64,000 bases of DNA from CAWFFV01 sp963814985. Lineage in GTDB: Bacteria > Chloroflexota > Ktedonobacteria > Ktedonobacterales > Ktedonobacteraceae. The notes under the pieces were generated by a model. The model was given only the letters and a program-made list of their open reading frames with translations. It was not told where the DNA came from and did no database searches. A program made the translations under genes and the position numbers. Below are positions 17,047-25,775 of the stretch, one piece after another; within the stretch, counting starts at the first letter, position 1; each line of letters opens with the position of its first letter. The stretch covers positions 124,001-188,000 of the forward strand of contig CAWFFV010000034.1 of the NCBI GenBank assembly GCA_963814985.1, given 5' to 3'.

Positions 17047-17985
17047 ATGGTACCGGGGACGAGTACAGAAAAGACAGTGACCATTGTCGGCATTCGTTTT
17101 CGTCCAGCAGGGCGTATTTATTACTTTGACCCTCAGGGACAATCCTTTGGGACAGGCCAGTATGTTCTAGTTGAGACCGTGCGTGGACTAGAAGCCGGGC
17201 GTGTCGTGATTGCTTCTAAGAAGGTCAAGGAGAGTGATCTAAGTGATCCTCTCAAACCGGTGCTGCGTCTGGCTACCGAAGACGAATTGCGTATGATGCT
17301 TTCCTTCAAAAGTAAAGAGAAGGAAGCTCTGGTTCGCTGTGCTGAACGCATTAGCCAGCATAGCCTGCCCATGAAGCTCGTCGAATCAGAGTATACGTTT
17401 GATGGGAGTCGGTTGACTTTCTATTTTACGGCTGATGAGCGAGTTGACTTCCGAATACTGGTACGTGATCTGGCAGCTACTTTTCGTACACGTATTGAAC
17501 TGCGCCAGATTGGTGCCCGCGACCAGGCCAAGTTGCAAGGTGGAGTTGGTCCTTGCGGGAAAACGTTATGTTGTAGTTCGTGGATTACTGATTTCGGCAT
17601 TGTCTCAATCAAAATGGCGAAGGAACAAGGTCTCCCCCTCAATCCTTCAAAAATCTCTGGCGTATGTGGTCGCCTTATGTGCTGTCTCTCCTATGAAAAC
17701 GACAACTATGTCCAGGCGAAACAACAGATGCCACAGATCGGGACATTCTTCACAACTCCCAGTGGACAGGGCAAAGTTGTCTCGGTGAATGTACCACAAA
17801 ATTCGGTCGAAGTGATGCTGGAAAGTGGCGTAACAATCCAGGTACCTGTCAACGAACAGCAAGAGAAGAAGAGTCAGGGCGGGTGTGGCAGTTGTGGTGT
17901 CAAAGGTGAGGGAGGGAGCAGTGGAGGAGGTGGCAGTTGTGGCAGCGGAGGGTGTGGATCTTGCGGCATCAAGAAGAGATTCTAA
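17047..17985 (+). CDS. ricT: PSP1 domain protein, RicT (YaaT)-like
   Basis: The 312-residue protein has the PSP1 domain with the conserved cysteine set GPCGKTLCC and GVCGRLMCCLSYE, preceded by VGIRFRPAGRIYYFDP and GTGQYVLVETVRGLEAGRVV. In Bacillus, RicT with RicA and RicF forms an Fe-S complex that promotes RNase Y-dependent mRNA processing and phosphorelay. Residues 270-312 form a tail of Gly, Ser and seven Cys (GGCGSCG repeated three times), unlike the usual acidic or basic end, which could bind metal. No ricA or ricF is adjacent. The next gene starts 50 bp on. Confidence 0.88.
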   Translation: MVPGTSTEKTVTIVGIRFRPAGRIYYFDPQGQSFGTGQYVLVETVRGLEAGRVVIASKKVKESDLSDPLKPVLRLATEDELRMMLSFKSKEKEALVRCAERISQHSLPMKLVESEYTFDGSRLTFYFTADERVDFRILVRDLAATFRTRIELRQIGARDQAKLQGGVGPCGKTLCCSSWITDFGIVSIKMAKEQGLPLNPSKISGVCGRLMCCLSYENDNYVQAKQQMPQIGTFFTTPSGQGKVVSVNVPQNSVEVMLESGVTIQVPVNEQQEKKSQGGCGSCGVKGEGGSSGGGGSCGSGGCGSCGIKKRF

Positions 17986-18034
17986 TGTGAAGTGACTAGC
18001 TCGGTGCTGAGATAAGAGGAAGGTGCGCATACAT

Positions 18035-19590
18035 ATGTCGTCAGACGGGAAGGAACCGGGTGCCGTATGGCAAGGTCCCACAAATTCCAGTTGGGGCCAC
18101 TCCTTTGACCAGGCTCAATCACCAGATCAGGATGATCTATCTTTTTTCCCCGATTCGCAGGACGAGGAGGAAGAACATCCAGACGTTTCCCTCTCCCAAA
18201 GAGAGGAAAGCTTTGCAAGTAGATTGGGACCTGTTGCCTCGCTATTGGGCCTGTTCAAACAGTTCAGGCAATATGTTACCATCATACTATTACCGTTACT
18301 CTTTGGTGGACTCACCTGTTTATTTGTTCTCTTGTTTGTGATGACCGGGCGAGCCGTTGTTCCCACTTTGGGACTCTGGATCATTCTCGCCATTATCATC
18401 ATTATTGCTCTGGCACAAGGATTAGTGGTCTACTCCGTAGGAACAAATAATGGGTTCCGCGTAGTATTTACCATTGTTGGTCTCTTCCTCTTTATGCTGG
18501 TTGGCTGCTTTACTGTCTTTGGCCCACTGGCAGGGTTAGTGTTGCTGGTTCTCCTTGTTATTGTCTCTATTGCGCTGGCGCGTCTCACCATTCATCCAGT
18601 GCCGGAAGGCTATGTGGATATTGCTTACTCATTTGGGAAGTACAATCGAACGATTTACCGGGGCTTTAATCTCCTCATGCCCTGGGAGAAAGTGATGCAC
18701 CAGTTAAACGTAGAGGAGACACAGTGGATATGTCCTGTTCAGAGAATACAACTGTCACACGACCAGGATGTTATTCTACGCGCCGCCCTGTCGTACCAAC
18801 TGGTGGCTGAAGATGCATATCTTGCTGTAACCCAGGTCAACCACTGGGAAGAGAGCCTGCGGGAACTCTTTATCACCGCTCTTCAATCTATTGTTCCTAC
18901 ATTCACGCCTGATGATTTTCTGATCTGGCCGCAAGGTTTCCATAGCGCTCCCAGGATTAGCCAGGAATTAAATGCATTCGCCGAAGGAAGTGCACGTTGG
19001 GAGCATGTCAGCAATTTGTTATTCCAGCAGATGCGCGACAAAGTAGCCTTGTGGGGAGTGCAGATCAATTGGGTGAGTATCCGTGACGTCTATCTCGGAC
19101 CGCATGAGCAGGTTATGGTACAGGCTCACAAAAGCGCCGATGTAGAGCCAGAAGCGACTACACAGGTAACCAAAGTGGAACCCCCTGCTCAGCCACCGAA
19201 GGCTCCTCCGGTCCTGCATCTCCAAAGCCAGCTCAAGAGGTACCACCAGCAGCAAGTAAGCCTCCAGCAGCAAATGCAGATACATCACCATCACCTAAAA
19301 CGATGCAAGAAAAGATTCTTATCAAGGTCTACAAAGAAGTGCAGAGTGGTAAGATCACAGATCCAGAGACCATTCGCGGGATTGCTGCAAAGTTTGAGGA
19401 GATTACGAATGATCCTAAAGCCAGCCAGGAGGTTAGTTTTGACGCTGCTCGTGCTGCGCTAAATCTGTATGCTCAAGCAAAAAAGTGTGAAGAGCAGCCA
19501 CATAGCATGGCTCCACTCTATAGCAATGAGACCAGACCAGACTTGCCCAATCGCCCCACGCCCACAAACAATCTTGTCCATGGGGAGTGA
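18035..19590 (+). CDS. Membrane-bound SPFH/band 7-like protein, one frameshift
   Basis: After an acidic N-terminal 70 residues come four hydrophobic segments (about 82-180). The SPFH-type sequence follows: VPEGYVDIAYSFGKYNRTIYRGFNLLMPWEKVMHQLNVEETQWICPVQRIQLSHDQDVILRAALSYQLV, the stomatin/flotillin pattern of a membrane-proximal scaffold. Near 19200 the frame shifts by one base: the first frame turns into a basic, Gln/His-rich string, while the next frame gives GPASPKPAQEVPPAAS, a Pro/Ala linker, then a helical C-terminus (KILIKVYKEVQSGKITDPETIRGIAAKFEEI). I take both as one protein of about 518 residues. The ATG at 18035 follows GAGGAAGG. Confidence 0.65.
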
Positions 19591-19592
19591 GG

Positions 19593-19919
19593 ATGACGGC
19601 GCTATCAGCCTTTCATATGATGATCAAGCCACGAGGAGCAATTTGTAAACTGGATTGCTCCTATTATTATTTCCTCTCTAAAGAATTTGCCATAGAACAT
19701 ACAACTGGGCTGTTTATTCCTGTGACCTCTATATAGAGGGCATCCAACGACCGTATTCTCTCCACATCTGATAGCGAATCTGGTTTGAACTACCCCTGTG
19801 ATGGATACAAGGCGTTCTTTACCCACATTGACCAAACAATGCACAGAATGGCAGCAGAACTACGAGCCGGATCTCCATCGGCTAAGATTATGCGTTATTC
19901 TGTATTTCAATTTTTATGA
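19593..19919 (+). pseudogene. Deletion remnant of an anaerobic sulfatase-maturase-like radical SAM protein
   Basis: The first 32 codons read MTALSAFHMMIKPRGAICKLDCSYYYFLSKEF, matching the radical SAM start FHxMxKPxGAxCNLxCxYCxYL of sulfatase maturases, but the third cluster cysteine is Tyr. After an in-frame TAG, the same frame continues NDRILSTSDSESGLNYPCDGYKAFFTHIDQTMHRMAAELRAG, which matches the extreme C-terminus of the same family (GLNYLCAGYKxFFxHI). The roughly 280 residues between are missing. It is therefore an internally deleted, stop-bearing relic. Confidence 0.7.
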
Positions 19920-20051
19920 TCAAAAATAGCTAAATCAACCTTGTAATGATTCCGCACCTGTATACGTGTATTTTATAGGATCATTCATAATTTCCAGAGA
20001 AACCGGCACTTCCTATCGTCCTATCTGAACCCACTTTAAGGAGAGACTACC

Positions 20052-21243
20052 TTGGTTGTTGATGACTATCAATTGATCTTGCCCCAACCATATCATGCTA
20101 TTGCAACAGAAGATGTCGAGATCTACTACCATGCCTATCAAGATGAGCTTCAGCTATCCGAGCAAACGGTAGGAGAGCGCCTCCTCGCCGTCAAGAGAGA
20201 TATCCAACAAACGCAGACATATCATCAGACCTACGAGGAGCTTGTCATTGGCGCTCGCTTAGCCTGGCGTAACGCTACTCGCTGTATTGGTCGCTTGAAC
20301 TGGCAATTACTGCAAATGCGAGATATGCGCCATCTTACTTCTGCAAATGACATATTTCAGGAATTGCTTGAGCATATTCAACTGAGTACCAATGCAGGAA
20401 AAATTCGTCCCATCGTGACAGTTTTTGCTCCACAGAGGCCTGGTCAGCCTGGTCTACGGATCTTGGAATAGTCAGTTGATCCGCTACGCCGGATATCGCT
20501 TAGCGAATGGTGACTGCCTGGGTGATCCGTTGGAGATAGATTTTACGAATGCTGCATTGCATCTCGGCTGGAAGGGGGCAGGAACAGCTTTTGATATTCT
20601 TCCGTTGATCATTCAACTTCCTGGACAGAAGCCTCAGTTCTTTGAAATACCCCCCCAATATGTACTCGAAGTCCCTATTGTTCATCCAGACTATGCCTGG
20701 TTTGCCGAACTTGGTCTTAAATGGTATGCATTTCCTGCCATATCAAACATGTGCCTGGAGATAGGGGGTATACGATATACATCGGCTCCTTTTAGCGGAT
20801 GGTATCTCGAAACAGAAATCGCTACACGCAATTTTGCAGATACAAACCGCTATAATATGCTGCCAACTATTGCCCAGAAGATGGGCTTGAATGTGCGCTC
20901 TGAGCGTTCACTCTGGAAAGATCAGGCGTTAGTAGAGCTTAATAAAGCAGTTCTTCATTCATATGCCAAAAAGCATGTCACGATAATTGACCATCATACC
21001 GCTGCCCGTCAATTCATTTTACATGAAGAACGAGAGCAAAATGCCGGCCGCAAGACACCAACTGACTGGAGATGGATTGTTCCCCCTCTCTCTCCCTCAA
21101 CAATGTCTGTTTATCATCGTAGCTATGAGTTTGTCCAGTTGAAGCCAAACTGGTTTTATCAACCCGTTGGATGGAAATGTCCCGTAGAGGACTCGTTACA
21201 ATCTGGGCACGCATGCCCGGCAGGATTGGAGAAACGCGTGTGA
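20052..21243 (+). CDS. nos: Bacterial nitric oxide synthase, oxygenase domain (one frameshift)
   Basis: Converts arginine to citrulline and NO using a heme-thiolate, tetrahydropterin or folate, and reducing partners supplied in trans. The diagnostic heme ligand motif ARLAWRNATRCIGRLNW is near residue 73. RIWNSQLIRYAGY, FDILPLIIQ, ELGLKWYAFPAISNMCLEIGGI, APFSGWYLETEI, RNFADTNRYNMLP and HHTAARQF are all present. The reading frame is broken by one extra T in ATCTTGG at 20463-20464; removing it restores RIWNSQ. Length is then 396 residues, usual for NOS oxygenase plus a short C-terminal extension. TTG start with AAGGAG upstream. It overlaps the nitrilase gene by 4 bp. Confidence 0.92.
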
Positions 21244-22043
21244 AGATCAATATAACAGTATGTGAACTCCCTGACGAGCGCTCCGCATTTCTTCGTGCGT
21301 GGGAAGGACTCGTAGAGCATGTTCACGATAAAGCAAGTCAGATCGTGATTCTCCCAGAGATGCCTTTCTCTGCCTGGTTTGCGGCAGATCCACAATTTCA
21401 CGCGTCGACATGGCAAGATGCTGTTGAAGCGCATGAGTCCTGGATGAGTCGCCTGCAAGAGCTTGCACCCGCAAGTGTTCTGAGTAGTCGTCCCGTCTAT
21501 CATGGACAGAAACGCCTCAATGAAGGTTTTCTCTGGGAAAACGAGCGTGAGTATGGATATCGACCTGTTCACCAAAAATACTATTTGCCCAATGAGGCCG
21601 GATGTTGGGAGGCATCCTGGTATCAGCAAGGCGATGGAATGTTTGTACCATTAGAATATCAAAATATCTCTCTTGGTATGCTTATCTGCACAGAATTGTG
21701 GTCTCCAACGCATGCGCAACAGTATGGGCAAGCCGGAGTTCACCTGCTTGTTGTCCCTCGTGCAACCGAACGCGCAACAGTAGAAAAGTGGATCGTGGGT
21801 GGGCAGGCAGCGGCCATTATTGCAGGCGCGTTCTGTGTGTCCTCAAACCGGGTCAGTACCCAGGAAAAAGGGGGAGCATTCGGAGGAGGCGGTTGGATCA
21901 TCGGGCCAGATGGAGATATCCTGGGCCTGACATCCCAGGATGAGCCTTTTATCACGATAGAGATTGACCGGCACGCAGCCATACGGGCCAAAGACACCTA
22001 CCCTTGTTCAGTATTCATCAGGGATAGAGATGCCAGTCGATAG
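21240..22043 (+). CDS. Carbon-nitrogen hydrolase (nitrilase superfamily amidase)
   Basis: A 267-residue enzyme with the Glu-Lys-Cys triad of the superfamily: Glu in VILPEMPFSAW, Lys in VHQKYYLPNE and Cys in LGMLICTELWSP. These enzymes hydrolyse amides, nitriles or carbamoyl groups. The GTG start at 21240 overlaps the NOS stop in GTGA, with GGAG upstream, so the two proteins are almost certainly co-translated. Because NOS yields citrulline or hydroxyarginine, a substrate related to arginine is an attractive guess but not shown. A longer in-frame start at 21171 lies inside nos and is rejected. Confidence 0.85.
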   Translation: MKINITVCELPDERSAFLRAWEGLVEHVHDKASQIVILPEMPFSAWFAADPQFHASTWQDAVEAHESWMSRLQELAPASVLSSRPVYHGQKRLNEGFLWENEREYGYRPVHQKYYLPNEAGCWEASWYQQGDGMFVPLEYQNISLGMLICTELWSPTHAQQYGQAGVHLLVVPRATERATVEKWIVGGQAAAIIAGAFCVSSNRVSTQEKGGAFGGGGWIIGPDGDILGLTSQDEPFITIEIDRHAAIRAKDTYPCSVFIRDRDASR

Positions 22044-22470
22044 ATGACCCTCGTAAGCGTTCAAGCTTGCAAGAACAGCCTGAGCCAGATCACACTCTAC
22101 TTCGCTGTTGATCAACAGATCCTAGATGAGCAGAGAGTGGATTTGGCTGCTTTTCAACACTGCCATCAATGAAAACCTACTCGATCCCAGGATAGTGGCA
22201 AGCAGAATCCAGGGACCTGCTTTTTTGCCATACTCTTTATCTCGCTCTCTCCTGCTGTTAGATTTAGAGTTCACGAACCTTGTGGAATCCTAACTAACAT
22301 TAAAATCGTCTAAATGCCAATGCTACAACCATTTAGTCTGAACGTCAACCCTAACTCTATTCGCATACGTTGATACATGTTAGAATATCTCTGTCTCGGA
22401 AAGGATAGCATTTAAGATGTCCTTTTCAAAAGGGTATAGCACTTTTCTTCTTTTTAAGGAGTAATCATTT
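22044..22470 (+). other. Intergenic region after the NOS-amidase pair
   Basis: 427 bp without a supported gene. GGCAAGCAG and CTGC-TTTTTTGCC around 22197-22232 form a weak terminator-like hairpin with a T run, plausibly ending the NOS-amidase message. The rest shows no recognisable feature. Confidence 0.4.
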
Positions 22471-23259
22471 ATGGTACAACAAATGCGCGTATTACAAGTC
22501 TCAACAGTTACCACCAGAGGCGGAGCAACTTGCCGGAACGTATCAATTGGGCACACCGCAAACCGAGTACAAGGTACGCTTCACAAAACAGGCCATTACA
22601 TGGATTGTTCTGGGTGTAATCTTGGGAGTTTTTTTGGAGCTTTTGCGCTAAGTTCCTCTGATATCTTCGTAATGATCCTCCTTCTTCTCTTTGGACTGCT
22701 ATTCCTGGGTGTGGCACTCTACTATTTCCTCCAGCCGGTGATCTATCGCTCATGGCATGTCTATGTCTGTACAGGCGGCTTCGTCTTCAGGCGGGGTAAC
22801 AAAATTGAGGCTTTCCGCTGGGATCAGATTGAGGCCATGTGGCAAGCGGTAACAAAGCGCTACACTAACGGTATCCACACAGGCACCACGCATAAATACA
22901 CTGTGCGTCGCAAAGATGGCGGGCAAGTTATATTCAACGACAGATTTACTGATGTTGAGGAACTGGGCAATACGATCAGCCACGAGATTACTAATTACCA
23001 GATGCCGCAGGCCATTAACGCCTATAATGCTGGCAACACTGTTCCCTTTGGTCCACTTAGTATCAGTATGCAAGGTATCAGCAACGGTAAAGAGTTGCTG
23101 CCATGGAGTCAGGTTAAGGATATAGATGTGAAACAGGGTGTGGTGACCGTAAAAAAAGAGGGTAAGCGATTGAACTGGTCTTCTGTCCGGGTAACGCAGG
23201 TACCCAACGTTTTCGTCCTTATGGCCCTGATAAATTACATTATGCAAGGGCAAAAGTAG
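22471..23259 (+). CDS. Hypothetical membrane protein, probably frameshifted at the N-terminus
   Basis: Two hydrophobic segments (about residues 52-62 and 65-90) are followed by a soluble domain rich in beta strands: VYVCTGGFVFRRGNKIEAFRWDQIEAMWQAVTKRY, RRKDGGQVIFNDRFTDVEELGNTI and LLPWSQVKDIDVKQGVVTVKKEGKRLNWSSVRVTQVPN. This is a pleckstrin-like arrangement as in the DUF6585-type proteins of Chloroflexota. The first 50 residues look out of frame: the next frame gives QLPPEAEQLAGTYQLGTPQ and TKQAITWIVLGVILGVF, a sensible start, so indels near 22500 and in the T7 run near 22633 are likely. Function unknown. Confidence 0.6.
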   Translation: MVQQMRVLQVSTVTTRGGATCRNVSIGHTANRVQGTLHKTGHYMDCSGCNLGSFFGAFALSSSDIFVMILLLLFGLLFLGVALYYFLQPVIYRSWHVYVCTGGFVFRRGNKIEAFRWDQIEAMWQAVTKRYTNGIHTGTTHKYTVRRKDGGQVIFNDRFTDVEELGNTISHEITNYQMPQAINAYNAGNTVPFGPLSISMQGISNGKELLPWSQVKDIDVKQGVVTVKKEGKRLNWSSVRVTQVPNVFVLMALINYIMQGQK

Positions 23260-23277
23260 TAAATAGGTATTATGAGC

Positions 23278-23530
23278 CATCCTGAACTTTTGTTTCAAAA
23301 GTTCGCAAAAGCGAGGGTGCAGGGAGCGCAGCATCCCTGCCGGGGTCTGGGGTGTCCCCAGAAACTCTTTTTACCTCTTTTGTACGCCGCTGCAGGCGGC
23401 GTGAGAGGAGAGAGAAAGAGGCAGGGGACACCCCTGCAACCCCGGCAAAGGGCGGCTGCCCTTTGCAATCCTGCTTCTCAAGCCGCTTGAGAGATAATGA
23501 ACTTTTGTTCTAAAAATTCGGGATGACCCA
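23278..23530 (+). repeat. Interspersed repeat family B, copy B2
   Basis: About 250 bp made of successive small palindromes (GAACTTTTGTTTCAAAAGTTC-like, GCAGGGAGCGCAGCATCCCTGC-like, CGCCGCTGCAGGCGGCG, AAAGGGCGGCTGCCCTTT, TCTCAAGCCGCTTGAGA) and ending ATTCGGGATGACCCA. Copy B1 at 10226-10450 is its reverse complement, more diverged. It supplies the last codons and stop of ung. Confidence 0.75.
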
Positions 23531-24215
23531 TGAATTTTAGAGATCGGGGAAGTTGCCAATCAATCTCAGGTTTGCCTGCTTCGCGTAGGGCCTGGTTGAT
23601 TGCAGAGAAAGGACGGCTCCCGAAGAAGCCATTGCGTGCGGAGAGGGGAGAAGGATGTGCAGACTGTATAACAGTGTGACGTGTGGTATCGATCAGGCTC
23701 AGCTTTTTCTGTGCATAGCCACCCCACAACACAAAAACGACGGGACTCTCCTTCGCGTTGACAATGCGAATGACGGCATCTGTGAAAGTTTCCCAACCAT
23801 GGTTTTTATGTGAATTGGGTGAGTGCGCCTGCACAGTCAGGACGGCATTCAACATCAGAAGTCCCTGTTTTGCCCAAGGAACAAGATAGCCGTTGTTAGG
23901 AATACGAAAGTCCACATCTTTTTGTAGTTCTTTGTACATGTTGACTAACGACGGCGGAGGTTTGATTCCTGGAAGCACGGAGAAACAGAGGCCATGCGCC
24001 TGATTATCATCATGATAGGGGTCCTGGCCCAGCAACAGGACATTGACGTTTTCATAGGGTGTAAGTTGGAGGGCTGAGAAGACATCCTGTTCAGGTGGGA
24101 AGACCGTCTGCTGTTGACGTTCCCCATCTACGAATTGTTGCAATTTTTGGAAATAGGGTTTCTTGAATTCTTCGGCCAGGTGAGTTTGCCAGCTTTCGGG
24201 AATGTTTATCTGCAT
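23478..24215 (-). CDS. ung: Uracil-DNA glycosylase (family 1)
   Basis: Removes uracil from DNA to start base-excision repair. The 245-residue protein carries the catalytic water-activating motif LLGQDPYHD, the pocket Phe in HGLCFSV, LMLNAVLTVQAHSPNSH, VIRIVN, VFVLWGGYAQ and the minor-groove loop QSAHPSPLSA. The family normally ends near IDWQL. Here 22 further residues follow, ending EFLEQKFIISQAA, and they are encoded by the end of repeat B2, which has replaced or overrun the native stop. The core is complete, so activity is expected. Confidence 0.95.
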   Translation of the reverse strand: MQINIPESWQTHLAEEFKKPYFQKLQQFVDGERQQQTVFPPEQDVFSALQLTPYENVNVLLLGQDPYHDDNQAHGLCFSVLPGIKPPPSLVNMYKELQKDVDFRIPNNGYLVPWAKQGLLMLNAVLTVQAHSPNSHKNHGWETFTDAVIRIVNAKESPVVFVLWGGYAQKKLSLIDTTRHTVIQSAHPSPLSARNGFFGSRPFSAINQALREAGKPEIDWQLPRSLKFMGHPEFLEQKFIISQAA

Positions 24216-24384
24216 AAAGCTCCTTTAGAAACACTCAAAATATCGATCAATGTTACCACAGACTTGGTACCTCTACAATATATTCTTTTAGCGTGCAGAC
24301 AAAGCGGTTAGCTTTTCGACCCTTGCCCAAACTTTTTTTTCTTGTCTTCTGCAAGCTGAGGTACATCAAGTTTGTTTTGAGCGA

Positions 24385-25541
24385 TTATAGGGAGCGAGGA
24401 TGAGAAGCAAAATGGCGTCTGGTAGCAGCAATCTGAGAAAAGCCCTGACGATGAAGAAGAGTGATGGCAAGATTGCGGAAAGCAGCCATGATTTGTGGAG
24501 CCTGACCAGAGCGCAAGCGAGAACGATCTTCGCCAAAGGTCACATCACGAACATAATGAGAGGAGTTCTCAATGCCCCAATGTTCGCGAACCAATTCCAG
24601 TAAACGTGATGGATCAGCCTCCTGAGGAGTCAGAGGCGTAATGAGATACACAACTTCCTGGCTGGTTTTTCCTGTTTTGCGAATGGTGACGGTTCGTGTG
24701 AGTTCGGCGACTTGTTGGATGAGTGGCCAGTCAGCAAGATACGAGTTCATTTCGGTGCTCACACGCAGAGAACGCGTTTCAATGCGTCCCCGATGCTGAT
24801 CAAGGGTGGAGCACTGGAGAAAAGAAGCGTGTGGATCGGCGAAATAGGTTGCCAGGTCTGCATAGAGGGTCGGCTGATTTTTTTGACCGTGAGGACGGTT
24901 TTCCCTCCTAATGCATCAACACACAACATGAAATTCTTTTGTGTATGCAGAGCATCAGCGGTAAAGACCCGCCCTGCTATGGGCAAGCAAGGCAAGAGCG
25001 CCTGGGCAATGGGGATCTCGTTGGTTTTCTCGGAAACAACAACTTGCAGCAAGGTTTCCTGGCTCTTGTGTGTGCGGAAGGAGAGCAGATGGGGAGCAGC
25101 ATGCTCTGCCGTTTTGGCACCACGAACGGTCTTGCCATCCAAGGCAATAGGATCGTCTGGTGCAGCGTGCAGCGTCCTGCGAATCCAGTCTGCCAATGCC
25201 CATTCGATCTGTTCAGCATTTAAACGGGGCAGGAGTTTGCGGAAGAGTAAATCGCTCGGACAAAGGAAGGTTCGTGCTCCAAACAGACGAATGAGCAAGC
25301 AACGCTGATCTCGGCACCACTGTCCAATGGCCAGGGTCGAATCACAATTGCACAATAATGCTGCCACCAAGCAAGTGAGCAAGAAAGGCAAATCATAGCG
25401 TTGTCCATGCTTAGAGCGAGGATCGGGTAGGGTTGCAAACAGCTCATAGAGGCTCAACAATGGGCGATCTGCAAGCAACTGGTGTCGATGATCACTGCTG
25501 AGAGACGGCAGGGTGAGTGACAATGCGGTAGAATAGGTCAT
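24385..25541 (-). CDS. ISAs1-family transposase, one frameshift
   Basis: The N-terminus has LYELFATLPDPRSKHGQRYDLPFLLTCLVAALLCNC, the DDE_Tnp_1-associated domain of ISAs1 elements. The catalytic domain has IALDGKTVRGAK (first Asp), VFTADALHTQKNF (second Asp) and REHWGIENSSHYVRDVTFGEDRS (Glu), then AAFRNLAITLLHRQG. The frame breaks in an A7 run near 24880: adding one A gives NQPTLYADLATYFADP, joining both halves into about 377 residues. The C-terminus (HPRSL) is shorter than usual, so the 3' end of the element may be lost. Confidence 0.85.
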
Positions 25542-25633
25542 GTGAGACTCCTCCTTGTAGATAGATCTGTTAGTACTTCCTATCTTACCAAGTTTTGGAG
25601 TCTCTTGCTCTCAGCAATAATTCACAAGCCCTG
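24385..25633 (-). mobile_element. ISAs1-type insertion sequence, left end not found
   Basis: The end upstream of the transposase reads, inward, CAGGGCTTGTGAATTATTGC (25633 back to 25614), a typical ISAs1 terminal sequence. I find no matching inverted copy between 24216 and 24400, and the transposase C-terminus is short, so the element appears truncated at its left side. Confidence 0.55.
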
Positions 25634-25654
25634 CATCATAAGGGCATACCAGAC

Positions 25655-25683
25655 TTGACAAAGATCGCCAAAATGCCTATAAT
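25655..25683 (+). promoter_or_regulatory. Perfect sigma70 consensus promoter of sufB
   Basis: TTGACA (25655-25660), 17-bp spacer and TATAAT (25678-25683), 92 bp before the sufB ATG. A weak dyad, AATCC (25691-25695) with GGATT (25710-25714), overlaps the start of transcription and could be an operator, but I match it to no known regulator. Confidence 0.75.
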
Positions 25684-25775
25684 ACAAGTAAATCCGAGTT
25701 GACAAGTCAGGATTAGAGGAAGCAAACGGCTTTCTGCGCAGTGATAGACACCAGCCAGTAAGTGGAGTAAATCTC

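Noticed and set aside
24870..24890. Programmed frameshift in the IS transposase at the A7 run
   Set aside because: ISAs1 transposases are normally made from a single frame; one lost A in a homopolymer is the simpler account.
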